Positions 27,440-36,296 are shown, numbered from the stretch's first letter. The stretch is DNA of 64,000 bases from Aquibacillus sediminis (GCF_005870085.1 NZ_SZNM01000003.1:124001-188000); one strand, 5' to 3'. Numbers and translations are program-made. Notes: generated by a model from the sequence alone, not told the origin.

Positions 27440-28891
27440 TTATTCCGTAACGGTTTGTTTACTAGCAGATTTCAATTTATTAGAGTCATTTCCTTTTCTA
27501 GGTTTACTTTTAATGAAAAAGGAAAGAACGAGTCCAATAAGTGCAGCAACGCCGGCTACAATAAATGATACATTGACACCATGGATTAAACCATTTGCAC
27601 CTTGTTCAGGGATTTGATTATTTGTCATCACTGAAACAAGTAACCCTGTCCCTACTGCACCAGCAATTTGACGCATCGTGTTATTCATAGCAGTACCGTG
27701 TTGAATAATCTCAACTGGTAGTGCATTTAAACCAGCTGTTGTAACAGGCATCATCACCATTGCCACACCAAACATTCGGACAGCATTCACTACTGCCAAA
27801 TAGGTAAATGTTGTTTCAACTGTTAAATTCGTGAACATAAAGGTAGTGACCACGATTAATGTTAACCCAATGATCGCAAGCCATCTTGCACCAAATTTAT
27901 CAAACAATCTTCCTGTAACTGGGTTCATAAAGCCCATTAACAATGCACCAGGCATCAACATTAATCCGGATTCCAATGCGGTAAATCCAAGCATGTCTTG
28001 CATCAAGATCGGTAAAATCACTGCTCCACCAATCATGGCAATAAAGACGACCATACCAAGTATAGTTGTAATCGTAAATACCTTATTTTTAAATACACTG
28101 AACCGAAGAATTGGTTGCTCCAATTTCGATTGGCGCGCGATGAAAAAGAATAAACTAATCGCACCGACAACTAACGGAATAATAACTGGTCTGCTCAACC
28201 AACCACTACTACCGACCGTACTAAATCCGTATAATATACCACCAAAACCTATTGTGGATAAGATAATCGAAACGACGTCAACTTTAGGAAATTTCCGTTC
28301 TGTCACGTTTTTCAAAATAAAATATGCGACAATGATATCAATAATAATAATTGGTAGTACGACATAGAATAAACTCTTCCAATGAAAATGGTCAACAAGA
28401 TATCCAGATAATGTTGGACCAATGGCCGGCGCGAAGGCAATGACTAAACCAAACATTCCCATTGCTGTTCCTCGTTTTTCAACTGGAAAAATTAAAAACA
28501 GGATCGTTTGCATTAATGGCATGATAATACCAGCACCAGATGCTTGTAACACCCTACCAACCATTAGCAAAGCAAAACCAGGTGCGATCGCACAAATCAA
28601 TGTACCCACACCGAATAATCCCATCGCTGTAAGAAATAAACCTCTAGTCGTGAATCGCTCTATCAAAAAAGCAGTAACAGGAATCATGATCCCATTAACA
28701 AGCATAAAAATAGACTGTAACCACTGTGCTGTCGTTGGTTCCAGACTTAAATCTCTCATAATATGTGGCAATGCTGTCGCTAATAATGTTTGATTTAAAA
28801 TAGCGGCGAAAGCCCCTGAAATAAGTACAATAATAAGTGGTACTTTATTGATCGCAGTTGCGGATTGTACTTGATCTTGCTGATTACTCAT
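27440..28891 (-). CDS. DHA2-family MFS multidrug transporter (14 TM)
   Basis: 483 residues with 14 predicted helices. It has the DHA2 signature at TM1 (LNQTLLATALPHIMRDL), motif A-like FTTRGLFLTAMGLFGVGTLI, motif C in FAPAIGPTLSGYLVDHFHW and a late TAGLNALPVEIIQHGTAMNN stretch found in Lmr/EmrB pumps. It exports drugs or other amphiphiles with proton antiport. Cytoplasmic Lys/Ser-rich tail. The nearest regulator gene (a TetR, 29570) lies beyond a CBS-protein gene and is probably linked to another operon. Confidence 0.9.
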   Translation of the reverse strand: MSNQQDQVQSATAINKVPLIIVLISGAFAAILNQTLLATALPHIMRDLSLEPTTAQWLQSIFMLVNGIMIPVTAFLIERFTTRGLFLTAMGLFGVGTLICAIAPGFALLMVGRVLQASGAGIIMPLMQTILFLIFPVEKRGTAMGMFGLVIAFAPAIGPTLSGYLVDHFHWKSLFYVVLPIIIIDIIVAYFILKNVTERKFPKVDVVSIILSTIGFGGILYGFSTVGSSGWLSRPVIIPLVVGAISLFFFIARQSKLEQPILRFSVFKNKVFTITTILGMVVFIAMIGGAVILPILMQDMLGFTALESGLMLMPGALLMGFMNPVTGRLFDKFGARWLAIIGLTLIVVTTFMFTNLTVETTFTYLAVVNAVRMFGVAMVMMPVTTAGLNALPVEIIQHGTAMNNTMRQIAGAVGTGLLVSVMTNNQIPEQGANGLIHGVNVSFIVAGVAALIGLVLSFFIKSKPRKGNDSNKLKSASKQTVTE

Positions 28892-29012
28892 GTAATTCCT
28901 TCTTTCTAACCTAAACTTTTAACCACGCATGCGGTTTTTTTAGCAATTTTATAACTTTACCACATTAGAATAATAAATGGAACCATGGCAACTTGAACAA
29001 TTTAGCCGTTAC

Positions 29013-29468
29013 TTATAATAATGCCTTAAACGCATCTCTAATCACGTCACCACGACTAATAATGCCTATTAACACACCATCACGCTCAACAGGTAATTTT
29101 TTGACTTGTTTTCGACCTAAGATTGCAGCAACATCTTCAATATCATCATCCCAGTTAACCTTAATATACCTTTTCTTTGCTATTTCTAATACGTTAAGAT
29201 CTAAAATTCTTCTGGTACGTTCATTAAAATCACCTTGTTCACCTGCAACAACATTTACGAATGCAATCATATCAATCACATAATCTTTCTGCTTTCCAAT
29301 AAATCGCATAATATCACCGTCACTAATATATGCAACCATTTCGTCCTTTTCATTTACAATTGGCATCCCACTAATGCCCTTTTCAATAAACTTCTCTATT
29401 ACCGATCGAACATTACTCGCCTCTTTCACCTTCACAACATCATGCTTCATAATTTCATGTGCCTTCAT
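29013..29468 (-). CDS. Tandem CBS-domain protein
   Basis: 151 residues that are essentially two CBS motifs (VKVKEASNVRSVIEKFIEKG, then GISGMPIVNEKDEMVAYISD; and VNWDDDIEDVAAILGRKQVK, then LPVERDGVLIGIISRGDV). CBS pairs bind adenine nucleotides and act as regulatory modules; no catalytic domain is attached. ATG 29468 (MKAHEIMKHDVVKV) was chosen for AGGAG upstream. Partner unknown. Confidence 0.88.
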   Translation of the reverse strand: MKAHEIMKHDVVKVKEASNVRSVIEKFIEKGISGMPIVNEKDEMVAYISDGDIMRFIGKQKDYVIDMIAFVNVVAGEQGDFNERTRRILDLNVLEIAKKRYIKVNWDDDIEDVAAILGRKQVKKLPVERDGVLIGIISRGDVIRDAFKALL

Positions 29469-29569
29469 GACTACCACTCCTATTATTGAAAACTTGGCCA
29501 AATTATATCAAGCCAAGTTTTCGAAAATATTTATCCATACTAAAAAGCAAGAGAGGATTCCTTCACCTT

Positions 29570-30175
29570 TTAGTCACGGACTAACCCTATTTTTAACATG
29601 TCGATTTGTTTACAATACTGAGCCAAAGCCTGCTCATTCGATAAATTTTTGGAAAAGCGGTCAATTAAATTATGAAAGGTAACCGCCGATATAATTTTCA
29701 TCACATAATACAACTCTTCATCCTTTTCTATCTTCAATTTACTTTTATCAATGCTAGCATGAAGTCTTGCACATTGCTCAGAACTTTGCTCATTCTCAAA
29801 TATTTTTGACATTGTTTTTTCAATTTTATGATTCATATTTAACAAAGAATTTTTAAAAAAGTGAAAGTTCTCATCTTCTTCCGTCATTGTTTGATAAAAT
29901 GTCACCATCGCATCAAACAGATCTCCATCACTTTTTTCTAACATCCCTAAAAACCGTTCACGCACCTCATGTAACATTTGGTTTAACATGTAAAAATAAG
30001 CATCTTCTTTATCGACAAAATACTGATAGAAGCTACCTCGAGGGATGTTTGCTCTTTTTATAATATTAGAAATGGAAGCTTGAAATAGAGGTGCCTGCGA
30101 AAATTCTTTCTGTAATGCGTCCATTAAGGTTTGTTTTTTTCCATCAGGTAAATTGTGAAAGGTTTCCTTCGGCAA
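29570..30175 (-). CDS. TetR/AcrR-family regulator, likely autoregulator of the alarmone operon
   Basis: 201 residues. N-terminal TetR helix-turn-helix: ASISNIIKRANIPRGSFYQY and FVDKEDAYFYML. The remaining residues form a helical ligand/dimer domain. It is the last gene of a three-gene minus-strand operon (alarmone synthetase, DUF5392, TetR) with short gaps. Two TGACA-N3-TGTCA palindromes stand in the operon promoter, so it probably represses its own operon. GGGGGGAG precedes the start. Confidence 0.88.
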   Translation of the reverse strand: MPKETFHNLPDGKKQTLMDALQKEFSQAPLFQASISNIIKRANIPRGSFYQYFVDKEDAYFYMLNQMLHEVRERFLGMLEKSDGDLFDAMVTFYQTMTEEDENFHFFKNSLLNMNHKIEKTMSKIFENEQSSEQCARLHASIDKSKLKIEKDEELYYVMKIISAVTFHNLIDRFSKNLSNEQALAQYCKQIDMLKIGLVRD

Positions 30176-30192
30176 ATGCTCTCCCCCCTTAC

Positions 30193-30630
30193 TTAATAAT
30201 ACGAAATCTGCTGTAATCGATTTTCTTCTTCCAAAAATTCAATGAAGTGGTGAATAGATTGGAAGTTAATATGGCTTCGAATCCTTTTAATATATGCTTC
30301 TTTCATTGACGCAGAGACAACATCGCTTTGCTCAATTCGTTTTACCATATAGTCCGCACTACGCTTCAAAATTTGTTTTTGGTAATGTTTTGCTTCTTTT
30401 GAAAATGCCAAGCCGATCGCACCAATTAACCCATAAAAGATCATCGCCATCATTTGGCCGTCAGGTATGACAAAAAACAGAAAAAACAAATTGAAAATAG
30501 CAAAAATAATTAATGGCAATGACCAAAACGAAAATCTAGCAGCTTTTTTTGTTAATGGTTCAACAGTTTCTTCTAACTTTTGCATCTCTCTTATCACAAA
30601 TGGCTGCATATTTTTCATAGAAAATCTCAT
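30193..30630 (-). CDS. DUF5392-like membrane protein
   Basis: 145 residues from the ATG 6 nt after AGGAGG. Two adjacent hydrophobic helices (ARFSFWSLPLIIFAIFNLFF and MMAMIFYGLIGAIGLAF) are flanked by charged helical ends (MQPFVIREMQKLEETVEPL; HHFIEFLEEENRLQQ). It resembles the Bacillus YwnF/DUF5392 family in layout, a call made from memory. Function unknown. It is 16 bp after the alarmone synthetase gene and 17 bp before tetR, so co-expressed. Confidence 0.65.
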   Translation of the reverse strand: MRFSMKNMQPFVIREMQKLEETVEPLTKKAARFSFWSLPLIIFAIFNLFFLFFVIPDGQMMAMIFYGLIGAIGLAFSKEAKHYQKQILKRSADYMVKRIEQSDVVSASMKEAYIKRIRSHINFQSIHHFIEFLEEENRLQQISYY

Positions 30631-30646
30631 CGTCATCCTCCTAACG

Positions 30647-31387
30647 TTATGTTTGTTCGCGAATACTTGATAGTAACGCATGTGGAACTAGAAATCGTTC
30701 ATTATCTATATTCAACTCATATAATTCTTCTACATCAGCACTTTCCTTTAGCTGATTCATTTCCATATGAATCGTTTCCATCTTTTTATCCAATTCGGAG
30801 GCGGAAGTTGCGGCTTCTTTTAGTTCTATTTTCATTCGTTTGGGAACTTCTTTATTATATTTATAATAAATCTTATGTTCCAAACTAGCCCAGAAATCCA
30901 TTGCAATCGTCCGTATTTGAATTTCCACATAAATTTGTTCCTCACGATCGGACATAAAAATGGGAATTTGGATAATTAAATGTAAACTTCGATACCCATT
31001 CGGTTTGGGATTCTTAATATAATCTTTTCTCTCGATTACCTTGATATCTTTTTGGTTTTCTAGCATTTTACTAATTTTATAGATATCTGAAATGAACGAA
31101 CAATTAATTCGAATACCAGCTATATCTTTAATGTTTTCCCTGATCGTTGGTAGTGAAACATCCAATCCTTTTTTCTTCACTTTTCTCAAAATACTCTCTG
31201 GTGTCTTTGTGCGAGATTTTACGTGTTCAATAGGATTATAATCATGCATATGTTGAAATTCTTGTTGCAGTATATCTATTTTTGTACCAACTTCTTGTAA
31301 AGCAAATTTATAAGCCATCATAAACCGAACAAGTTCGCGTTTTGTTTGTTTCACTTCATTTAGATCCTTTGGGACATCAACTTTCAT
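30647..31387 (-). CDS. Small alarmone synthetase ((p)ppGpp synthetase, RelP/RelQ type)
   Basis: 246 residues with only the RelA/SpoT synthetase domain: HVKSRTKTPESILRKVKKKG, DIAGIRINCSFISDIY, YIKNPKPNGYRSLHLII and VEIQIRTIAMDFWASLEHK include the substrate Arg/Lys, Asp and Glu of the family. No hydrolase, TGS or ACT domains. Such enzymes make ppGpp/pppGpp from GTP/GDP and are usually controlled at transcription, often by envelope stress. ATG 31387 was chosen for AGGAG upstream. First gene of the operon with DUF5392 and TetR. RelP versus RelQ cannot be decided here. Confidence 0.92.
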   Translation of the reverse strand: MKVDVPKDLNEVKQTKRELVRFMMAYKFALQEVGTKIDILQQEFQHMHDYNPIEHVKSRTKTPESILRKVKKKGLDVSLPTIRENIKDIAGIRINCSFISDIYKISKMLENQKDIKVIERKDYIKNPKPNGYRSLHLIIQIPIFMSDREEQIYVEIQIRTIAMDFWASLEHKIYYKYNKEVPKRMKIELKEAATSASELDKKMETIHMEMNQLKESADVEELYELNIDNERFLVPHALLSSIREQT

Positions 31388-31421
31388 TTCCCGTACTCCT
31401 CTCATAGCTATCACCAAAATG

Positions 31422-31476
31422 TGACATCATGTCATCACTGTATAAATATTATAAGTGACAGGTTGTCATAGGTCAA
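31422..31476 (-). promoter_or_regulatory. Sigma-A promoter with two TGACA-N3-TGTCA operators
   Basis: Minus strand: -35 TTGACC (31476-31471), 17-bp spacer, -10 TATAAT (31453-31448). Operator 1, TGACAACCTGTCA (31456-31468), lies inside the spacer. Operator 2, TGACATGATGTCA (31422-31434), lies just downstream of the start point; the centres are 34 bp apart. The pattern fits steric repression by the TetR protein coded at the end of this operon. Confidence 0.75.
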
Positions 31477-31544
31477 CCTTTTAAGACACCACGTCATCTA
31501 TATCTACTTTGTTGCTCTTCAAAATCTGAATCTATAATGCAAAC

Positions 31545-31600
31545 GCCTAACTCGGCTGATTCGCTATCCCTTTTTGTTTGAATCTACCGTGAGAGCACGC
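31545..31600. repeat. Single unit of repeat family 3
   Basis: CTCGGCTGATTCGCTATCCC followed by TTTGAATCTACCGTGA aligns with one 52-bp unit of array 3 (19960-20215). One isolated monomer, with the same TGATTC/GAATC hairpin. Confidence 0.7.
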
Positions 31601-31726
31601 ACACGGTGAAATATCTAGCCAAAATGTCATACAAAACACTCTTTTTAGACATAGACGATCTAAAATATATGACTAGAAGCCATTGTTCTTATACAATATT
31701 AGTAAATAAACAAAAGGAGTATGCTG

Positions 31727-32329
31727 ATGACTTCCATTCCATTAATGATCGACATGGCAGGCAAAACTATTGTAGTAATTGGAGGAGGGAACATTGCTCA
31801 AAGACGAGTAACATCTCTATTAGAATCTGGCGCTCGTATTACTGTGATTAGCCCTCAGGTCACTCCTACTCTCCAAGCTTTCCACGATCAAACAAACATT
31901 ATTTGGAGAAAAAAACATGTTACAGCGGAGGACCTCATTGATGCCTTTATGATCATTGTTGCAACAAACAATCATGATATTAACCAATTTGTCCGCGATC
32001 ACGCACCAGCTTATAGTTTGATCAATGCTACAGATGATGCAAGCAAAGGGGATGTACAATTCACAAGTGTTGTCCGGCGTGGTAAGTTATCTCTTGCGAT
32101 TTCAACAAGTGGGGCTAGCCCGACATTAACGAAAAAAATTAAGCAGCAATTGGAAGAGACTTATGACGAATCCTATGAGGGGTACGTTGATTTTTTGTTC
32201 CATGCACGTCAACGGATTAAGAACAGTAATCTTTCTATACAGGAAAAAAGTCGTATATTGAAACAACTAGTCGATGAAGATTATTTCGATCCCGGCAAAC
32301 AAAAGCAATGGTTGGAAGATTTTCAATAA
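31727..32329 (+). CDS. Precorrin-2 dehydrogenase / sirohydrochlorin ferrochelatase-type protein
   Basis: 200 residues, like Bacillus YlnF and the N-terminal half of CysG: NAD-binding KTIVVIGGGNIAQRRVTSLL, DAFMIIVATNNHDINQFV, and the dimer/chelatase part VRRGKLSLAISTSGASPTLTKK. It oxidises precorrin-2 to sirohydrochlorin for siroheme. It stands alone on the plus strand between the alarmone operon and the nitrite operon, whose nirB product needs siroheme. ATG 31727 was chosen over 31721 because AAAGGAG is 7 nt upstream of it. Confidence 0.9.
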   Translation: MTSIPLMIDMAGKTIVVIGGGNIAQRRVTSLLESGARITVISPQVTPTLQAFHDQTNIIWRKKHVTAEDLIDAFMIIVATNNHDINQFVRDHAPAYSLINATDDASKGDVQFTSVVRRGKLSLAISTSGASPTLTKKIKQQLEETYDESYEGYVDFLFHARQRIKNSNLSIQEKSRILKQLVDEDYFDPGKQKQWLEDFQ

Positions 32330-32363
32330 GGTTATTTTTCAATAAAGAAAAGGAGGCTAACTG

Positions 32364-32420
32364 TTGGATAACCCCCTACTAATTGAAGTGTCACTTTTTT
32401 ATATTCACTTCACTATCTAA
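32364..32420 (+). CDS. Possible 18-aa ORF after the siroheme gene
   Basis: AAAGGAGG is followed 7 nt later by TTG and 17 more codons (MDNPLLIEVSLFYIHFTI), 34 nt after the previous stop. The SD is excellent but the peptide is unrecognised; it may be the start of a lost operon gene. Confidence 0.25.
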   Translation: MDNPLLIEVSLFYIHFTI

Positions 32421-32431
32421 AACAACAAAAA

Positions 32432-32464
32432 ATCGTTTCCCCACCATCCCGGTAAGGAAACGAT
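32432..32464 (-). terminator. Terminator of the nitrite assimilation operon
   Basis: ATCGTTTCC pairs with GGAAACGAT across a 15-nt loop; on the minus strand the stem is followed by TTTTTTGTTGTTTT. Directly after the stop of the last operon gene. Confidence 0.9.
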
Positions 32465-32467
32465 CCA

Positions 32468-33517
32468 TCAATGAATCTCTATTTGTTTTTCTCGCCATTG
32501 TTCAAGCTGGCGCATTCCTCGTGCCTCTCGTAACTGTTCCTTCGCTACAGCAATCCCGTCTTCAATCGTAGGTGTAGCATCGAATAAATAATACCGAAGT
32601 CCAGCATTAAATACGACTTGATTGTAATAATACGTATATGCTTGTGATTTTTCTCCACTCAAAATCGATAAGATAATCTTGCTCTGTTCATCCGCAGTTA
32701 ATTTTTGATTCTTATCGAAGTCCTTGTTCATCATGCCAAAGTCATCCGGTTTAACGATAAAGGAATCTAACTTATCCTCAGTCAGTTTAAACACAAAACT
32801 GTTGCGGTGGACTGGGACATCCTCAGACCCTTCTAACCCTTGAACCATATATACTTGTTTATAAGAAAGGTCTTTAAAAATTGGATAAATTTTATTAATG
32901 GCGGTACGATGAAAAGCCCCCATCATAATACGGCCTGCACCGGCAACATTCAGTAGTTTTTCCACCGTATTCAGTAGCGTCCGCACCCCAATTTCTTCAC
33001 GTATGTTTCTTATGTCCGCTAATGACTGACAATATTTTTCGGTCCATGCAAAACCAATCTTATTTTTTTCGATTGTTGTTGTTAACGTGTCTTCTGATTG
33101 GTCCACCTCGATACCCAAGGAAGCTAATACCTCCTTAATTGTCACTCCATATTTTGGCGGCAAGGTATCACTGCTATGTAAAAATGCTGGCATGCCATTT
33201 TCCGCTAATAAAAGCGACACAGGGATCGTTGCCATAAACGAATTACGTCCATTATACGGACCAGCAAAATCAATCATCGGTTCGGAAACATCGGAAGAAA
33301 GGGAAAGATTCGTTGTCTGCTCTTGAAATGCATGAACAAACGCGAGTAATTCTTCGGGAGATTCTGTTTTCATACGCTGTGCGACAAAATAAGCAGCGGT
33401 TTGCGCATCAGTGGCATTTCCACCGGCAATCGTTCGAGCAATCTGCAGTGTTTCCTCATAACTTAAATCTTTTGATCCACGTTTTCCTCTCGCTACTTCT
33501 TTAAGCCATTGTTGCAT
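32468..33517 (-). CDS. Anthranilate phosphoribosyltransferase-like (TrpD2-type) protein in the nitrite operon
   Basis: 349 residues with the family 3 glycosyltransferase layout: N-terminal helical part (SYEETLQIARTIAGGNATDA, AYFVAQRMKTESPEELLAFV) and a large alpha/beta domain. The PRPP loop of true TrpD (GTGGD) is replaced by FAGPYNGRNS, and the later lysine/serine loop reads LHSSDTLPPKYGVT, so TrpD activity is unlikely. Catalytic residues cannot be assigned. It overlaps sirB by 17 bp and closes the nir operon, suggesting a role in nitrite or siroheme metabolism; this is inference. Confidence 0.75.
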   Translation of the reverse strand: MQQWLKEVARGKRGSKDLSYEETLQIARTIAGGNATDAQTAAYFVAQRMKTESPEELLAFVHAFQEQTTNLSLSSDVSEPMIDFAGPYNGRNSFMATIPVSLLLAENGMPAFLHSSDTLPPKYGVTIKEVLASLGIEVDQSEDTLTTTIEKNKIGFAWTEKYCQSLADIRNIREEIGVRTLLNTVEKLLNVAGAGRIMMGAFHRTAINKIYPIFKDLSYKQVYMVQGLEGSEDVPVHRNSFVFKLTEDKLDSFIVKPDDFGMMNKDFDKNQKLTADEQSKIILSILSGEKSQAYTYYYNQVVFNAGLRYYLFDATPTIEDGIAVAKEQLREARGMRQLEQWREKQIEIH

Positions 33518-34262
33518 GAGAATCCCCTTCCTTGATCGCTTCTTCTACTCTCATTTTTAACGTCTCACATACATTTGGATGACTCCCTAAGTAATCACTT
33601 ATAAGTACCTCTTGCGCTGGTTGTAACTCCAATTCGTTTACTGTTTTCTCAATCCCTGTCATTAATATGCCTGTAAATAATAAGTATGGAACCAGCATGA
33701 TTCGCTCTGCACCGGATTGAACTCTCTCCACGAGTGCTTCTTCAAATTTAGGTTGGGCTGCAGCTAGAAAACATTTACGAACTGAAGAGGACTTAGGAAG
33801 CTGCGACTGCAGAAGGTCGACAATCTCCTGGGTATCTGCAACGGCATCTTGATCACTGCTGCCTCTCCCAATTAGAAGAATGTCCAACCCCTCTACATCA
33901 GGACTTTTAGCATGAATCCTTTCCAATACGGCATCCACCATTCGGTCGTTAACACCCAGTGGGCGACCATAAGAAAATTTAATCTCAGGATACTGATTTT
34001 TCTCCACTTCTAATTCTTGTGGAATATCTTGTTTCGCATGGGCTGCGGTTAATAACAACACAGGGACAACCGCTATTTTGGTTGCTCCCTGTTCCACACA
34101 TTGACGGACCCCTTCCGAAATAGAAGGGGATGCTAATTCTAAGAAACAATATTCTTGTATTGGTGCATCCACCAGTTTCATAGTTTTTTCTACAAATTCA
34201 ATCGCTTCAGCAGTTGCCGCGGGCACACGACTACCATGACAAATATATAAAACAGCTTGCAT
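33501..34262 (-). CDS. sirB: Sirohydrochlorin chelatase (CbiX/SirB family)
   Basis: 253 residues made of two CbiX-like halves (residues about 1-125 and 126-250). The first half has LYICHGSRVPAATAEAIEFV with the metal-site His and KIAVVPVLLLTAAHAKQDIP with the second His; the second half has ILLIGRGSSDQDAVADTQ. It inserts Fe2+ into sirohydrochlorin to make siroheme. ATG 34262 was chosen (GGAGTG upstream). Between cobA and the TrpD-like gene, with overlap to the latter. Confidence 0.88.
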   Translation of the reverse strand: MQAVLYICHGSRVPAATAEAIEFVEKTMKLVDAPIQEYCFLELASPSISEGVRQCVEQGATKIAVVPVLLLTAAHAKQDIPQELEVEKNQYPEIKFSYGRPLGVNDRMVDAVLERIHAKSPDVEGLDILLIGRGSSDQDAVADTQEIVDLLQSQLPKSSSVRKCFLAAAQPKFEEALVERVQSGAERIMLVPYLLFTGILMTGIEKTVNELELQPAQEVLISDYLGSHPNVCETLKMRVEEAIKEGDSHATMA

Positions 34263-34275
34263 CGTTATCACTCCA

Positions 34276-35058
34276 CTAATAGGCTTGTTGAAGCTCTATC
34301 GCGGCATCGTTATGATTCATGAGCTTTAAGCGCTCGATTTTTTCACGATACCGAACCACTTCTCCTACCACTATCATAGCAGGATTACTTATTTTTTGTC
34401 TATTCGCAATTGTACAAATGGAGCTTAAGGTGCCTGTCACCGTTTGCTGATTAGCTGTTGTCCCTTGTTGGATGATCGCTACTGGTGTGTTTTGGCTTTT
34501 TCCATGTTTCATCAATTCTTCACAAATATAGGGAAGATTTCGAACGCCCATATAGATGGCTAGTGTATCCACGGCTTTTGCTAGACTTTCCCATTTGATG
34601 TTGGTAGGTTTTCCCTTTTTACAATGCCCCGTTACAATGGCAAAAGAGCTACCTAGTTCTCGATGTGTGATCGGAATATCCGCATATGCAGGTGCAGCAA
34701 CTCCTGCTGTAACACCAGGTACAACATCATATTCCAACCCTTCCTTAGCTAATGCTTCCGCTTCCTCCGCACCGCGACCAAACACAAATGGGTCACCACC
34801 CTTCAATCTAGTCACTACCTTCCCTTGTTTGGCGTATTTTACGAGCAAATGATTAATCGTTTCTTGCTTCATCATATGAAACTTTGGTAGCTTTCCAGCA
34901 AAAATTAAATCTGCTTCTGGCTTTGCTTCTTGCAAGAGTTCCGGATTTACTAGCCGATCATATAGAATCACATCCGCTTGCTGTATACACTTCAATGCTT
35001 TCACCGTTATTAATTCTGGATCACCAGGACCCGCTCCCACTAAAAATACTTTTCCCAT
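34276..35058 (-). CDS. nasF: Uroporphyrinogen-III C-methyltransferase (SUMT), copy 2
   Basis: 260 residues, same fold and motifs as the copy at 12530: VFLVGAGPGDPELITVKALK, RLKGGDPFVFGRGAEEAEAL, PAYADIPITHRELGSS, MIVVGEVVRYREK. Located in the nitrite operon between nirC and sirB, it corresponds to Bacillus NasF and supplies precorrin-2 for the NirB siroheme. GAGGAGG precedes the ATG. Confidence 0.93.
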   Translation of the reverse strand: MGKVFLVGAGPGDPELITVKALKCIQQADVILYDRLVNPELLQEAKPEADLIFAGKLPKFHMMKQETINHLLVKYAKQGKVVTRLKGGDPFVFGRGAEEAEALAKEGLEYDVVPGVTAGVAAPAYADIPITHRELGSSFAIVTGHCKKGKPTNIKWESLAKAVDTLAIYMGVRNLPYICEELMKHGKSQNTPVAIIQQGTTANQQTVTGTLSSICTIANRQKISNPAMIVVGEVVRYREKIERLKLMNHNDAAIELQQAY

Positions 35059-35073
35059 GAAAAGTCCTCCTCT

Positions 35074-35928
35074 TTATGCCCGTCCGCGCTCCGCTCTTGT
35101 GATTGGGGCTTTCTGTTTGGACAAATCTAGCACGTTTTTAGCCTCCACACTTCTATGCGTTAGATAGAGTGCTAGACCAGTAAACAAGAATCCACTCACT
35201 AAATTACCAAGTAGAACTGGGATTTGATTCCATAACCACCAATCTGACATGGTTACATCTGCACCAAGCATCATACCAGCAGGGATAACAAACATGTTCA
35301 CAACCGCGTGTTCAAACCCTTGTGCAAAGAATATCAAAATGGGTAACCACATCACAGCCATTTTTCCAAGTGTTGATTTTGCTGTCATCCCCATCACAAC
35401 ACCGAGTGTAACCATCCAATTACATAGCATTGCTTTAACAAACACAACAATCAATCCGTCACCACCAAGGGCGGCATATCCAATCGTTTTTGCTTCTGCG
35501 ACTGCAATTACTTTTGCTGCTACCGCATGATCCGTGACGTGTCCTAATTGCGAAATGGCAATCATATACAATAACGCATAAAAAGCACCACCTATGACAT
35601 GTCCGACAATCACCCAAAACCAATTTGAAAGCATTTGACTAATCGTTGCCTTTTTCTCCAATACAGCCAATGGAATCAATGCAAAACTTCCCGTTACAAG
35701 TTCCAACCCCAGCAAAATGACCATCACAAATACAGCTGGAAATAACATTGCCCCAATAAAGCCCATACCTGACTGTGTTTCTGCGGTAAATGCAAGTGTT
35801 GTACCAAACCCGAGAAACGCCCCCGCGAGCGCTCCTCGAATTAATAAATCTTTGATTGGCAACTGTGCCTTTGTAGATCCTGCTTGAACCATACTTTCCA
35901 CCACTTGATCCGGTTTCACATACGCCAC
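35074..35928 (-). CDS. nirC: Formate/nitrite transporter family channel (NirC type)
   Basis: 284 residues, FNT fold with six helices: LLIRGALAGAFLGFGTTLAF, LELVTGSFALIPLAVLEKK (omega-loop region), KAMLCNWMVTLGVVMG with the central pore segment, and FEHAVVNMFVIPAGMMLG, where the conserved FEHxVxNM holds the pore His-Asn region. Context between nirD and cobA indicates nitrite uptake. GTG start at 35928 with a run of G as SD. Confidence 0.93.
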   Translation of the reverse strand: MAYVKPDQVVESMVQAGSTKAQLPIKDLLIRGALAGAFLGFGTTLAFTAETQSGMGFIGAMLFPAVFVMVILLGLELVTGSFALIPLAVLEKKATISQMLSNWFWVIVGHVIGGAFYALLYMIAISQLGHVTDHAVAAKVIAVAEAKTIGYAALGGDGLIVVFVKAMLCNWMVTLGVVMGMTAKSTLGKMAVMWLPILIFFAQGFEHAVVNMFVIPAGMMLGADVTMSDWWLWNQIPVLLGNLVSGFLFTGLALYLTHRSVEAKNVLDLSKQKAPITRAERGRA

Positions 35929-35951
35929 GCATTACCCCCCCATCCGTTTGA

Positions 35952-36278
35952 TTATTCTGAAATCAATATATAAACCTTCTCTTCATTTGTCACTTCAACT
36001 TGATAGGTCTGTACGCACCCCTCATCTGGAGCTTGCGCTTGCCCATCGACAACACTAATTTTCCAATCATGCATTGGACAAAAAACGTGCTCCCCACTAA
36101 CCAATCCTTCTGCAAGCACACCACCTTTATGTGGACATCGATTTTCAATCGCGCGTACATCTCCATTTGCTAATTTAAAGACAGCTACCTCTTGTTCATC
36201 AATCACAATGGTTTTTCCTAATCTTTCTGGTAGATCTGAATAGTTGCCAACGTATACTTTTCGTAATGTTTTATCCAT
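35952..36278 (-). CDS. nirD: Assimilatory nitrite reductase small subunit (Rieske-like)
   Basis: 108 residues. The Rieske [2Fe-2S] ligands are intact: CPHKGG (C-x-H) and CPMHDWK (C-x-x-H), unlike some NirD proteins that lack them. It assists NirB in reducing nitrite to ammonia with NAD(P)H. 18 bp after nirB; start ATG 36278 preceded by GGGGG. Confidence 0.94.
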   Translation of the reverse strand: MDKTLRKVYVGNYSDLPERLGKTIVIDEQEVAVFKLANGDVRAIENRCPHKGGVLAEGLVSGEHVFCPMHDWKISVVDGQAQAPDEGCVQTYQVEVTNEEKVYILISE

Positions 36279-36296
36279 GTTTATCCCCCCACGTCC

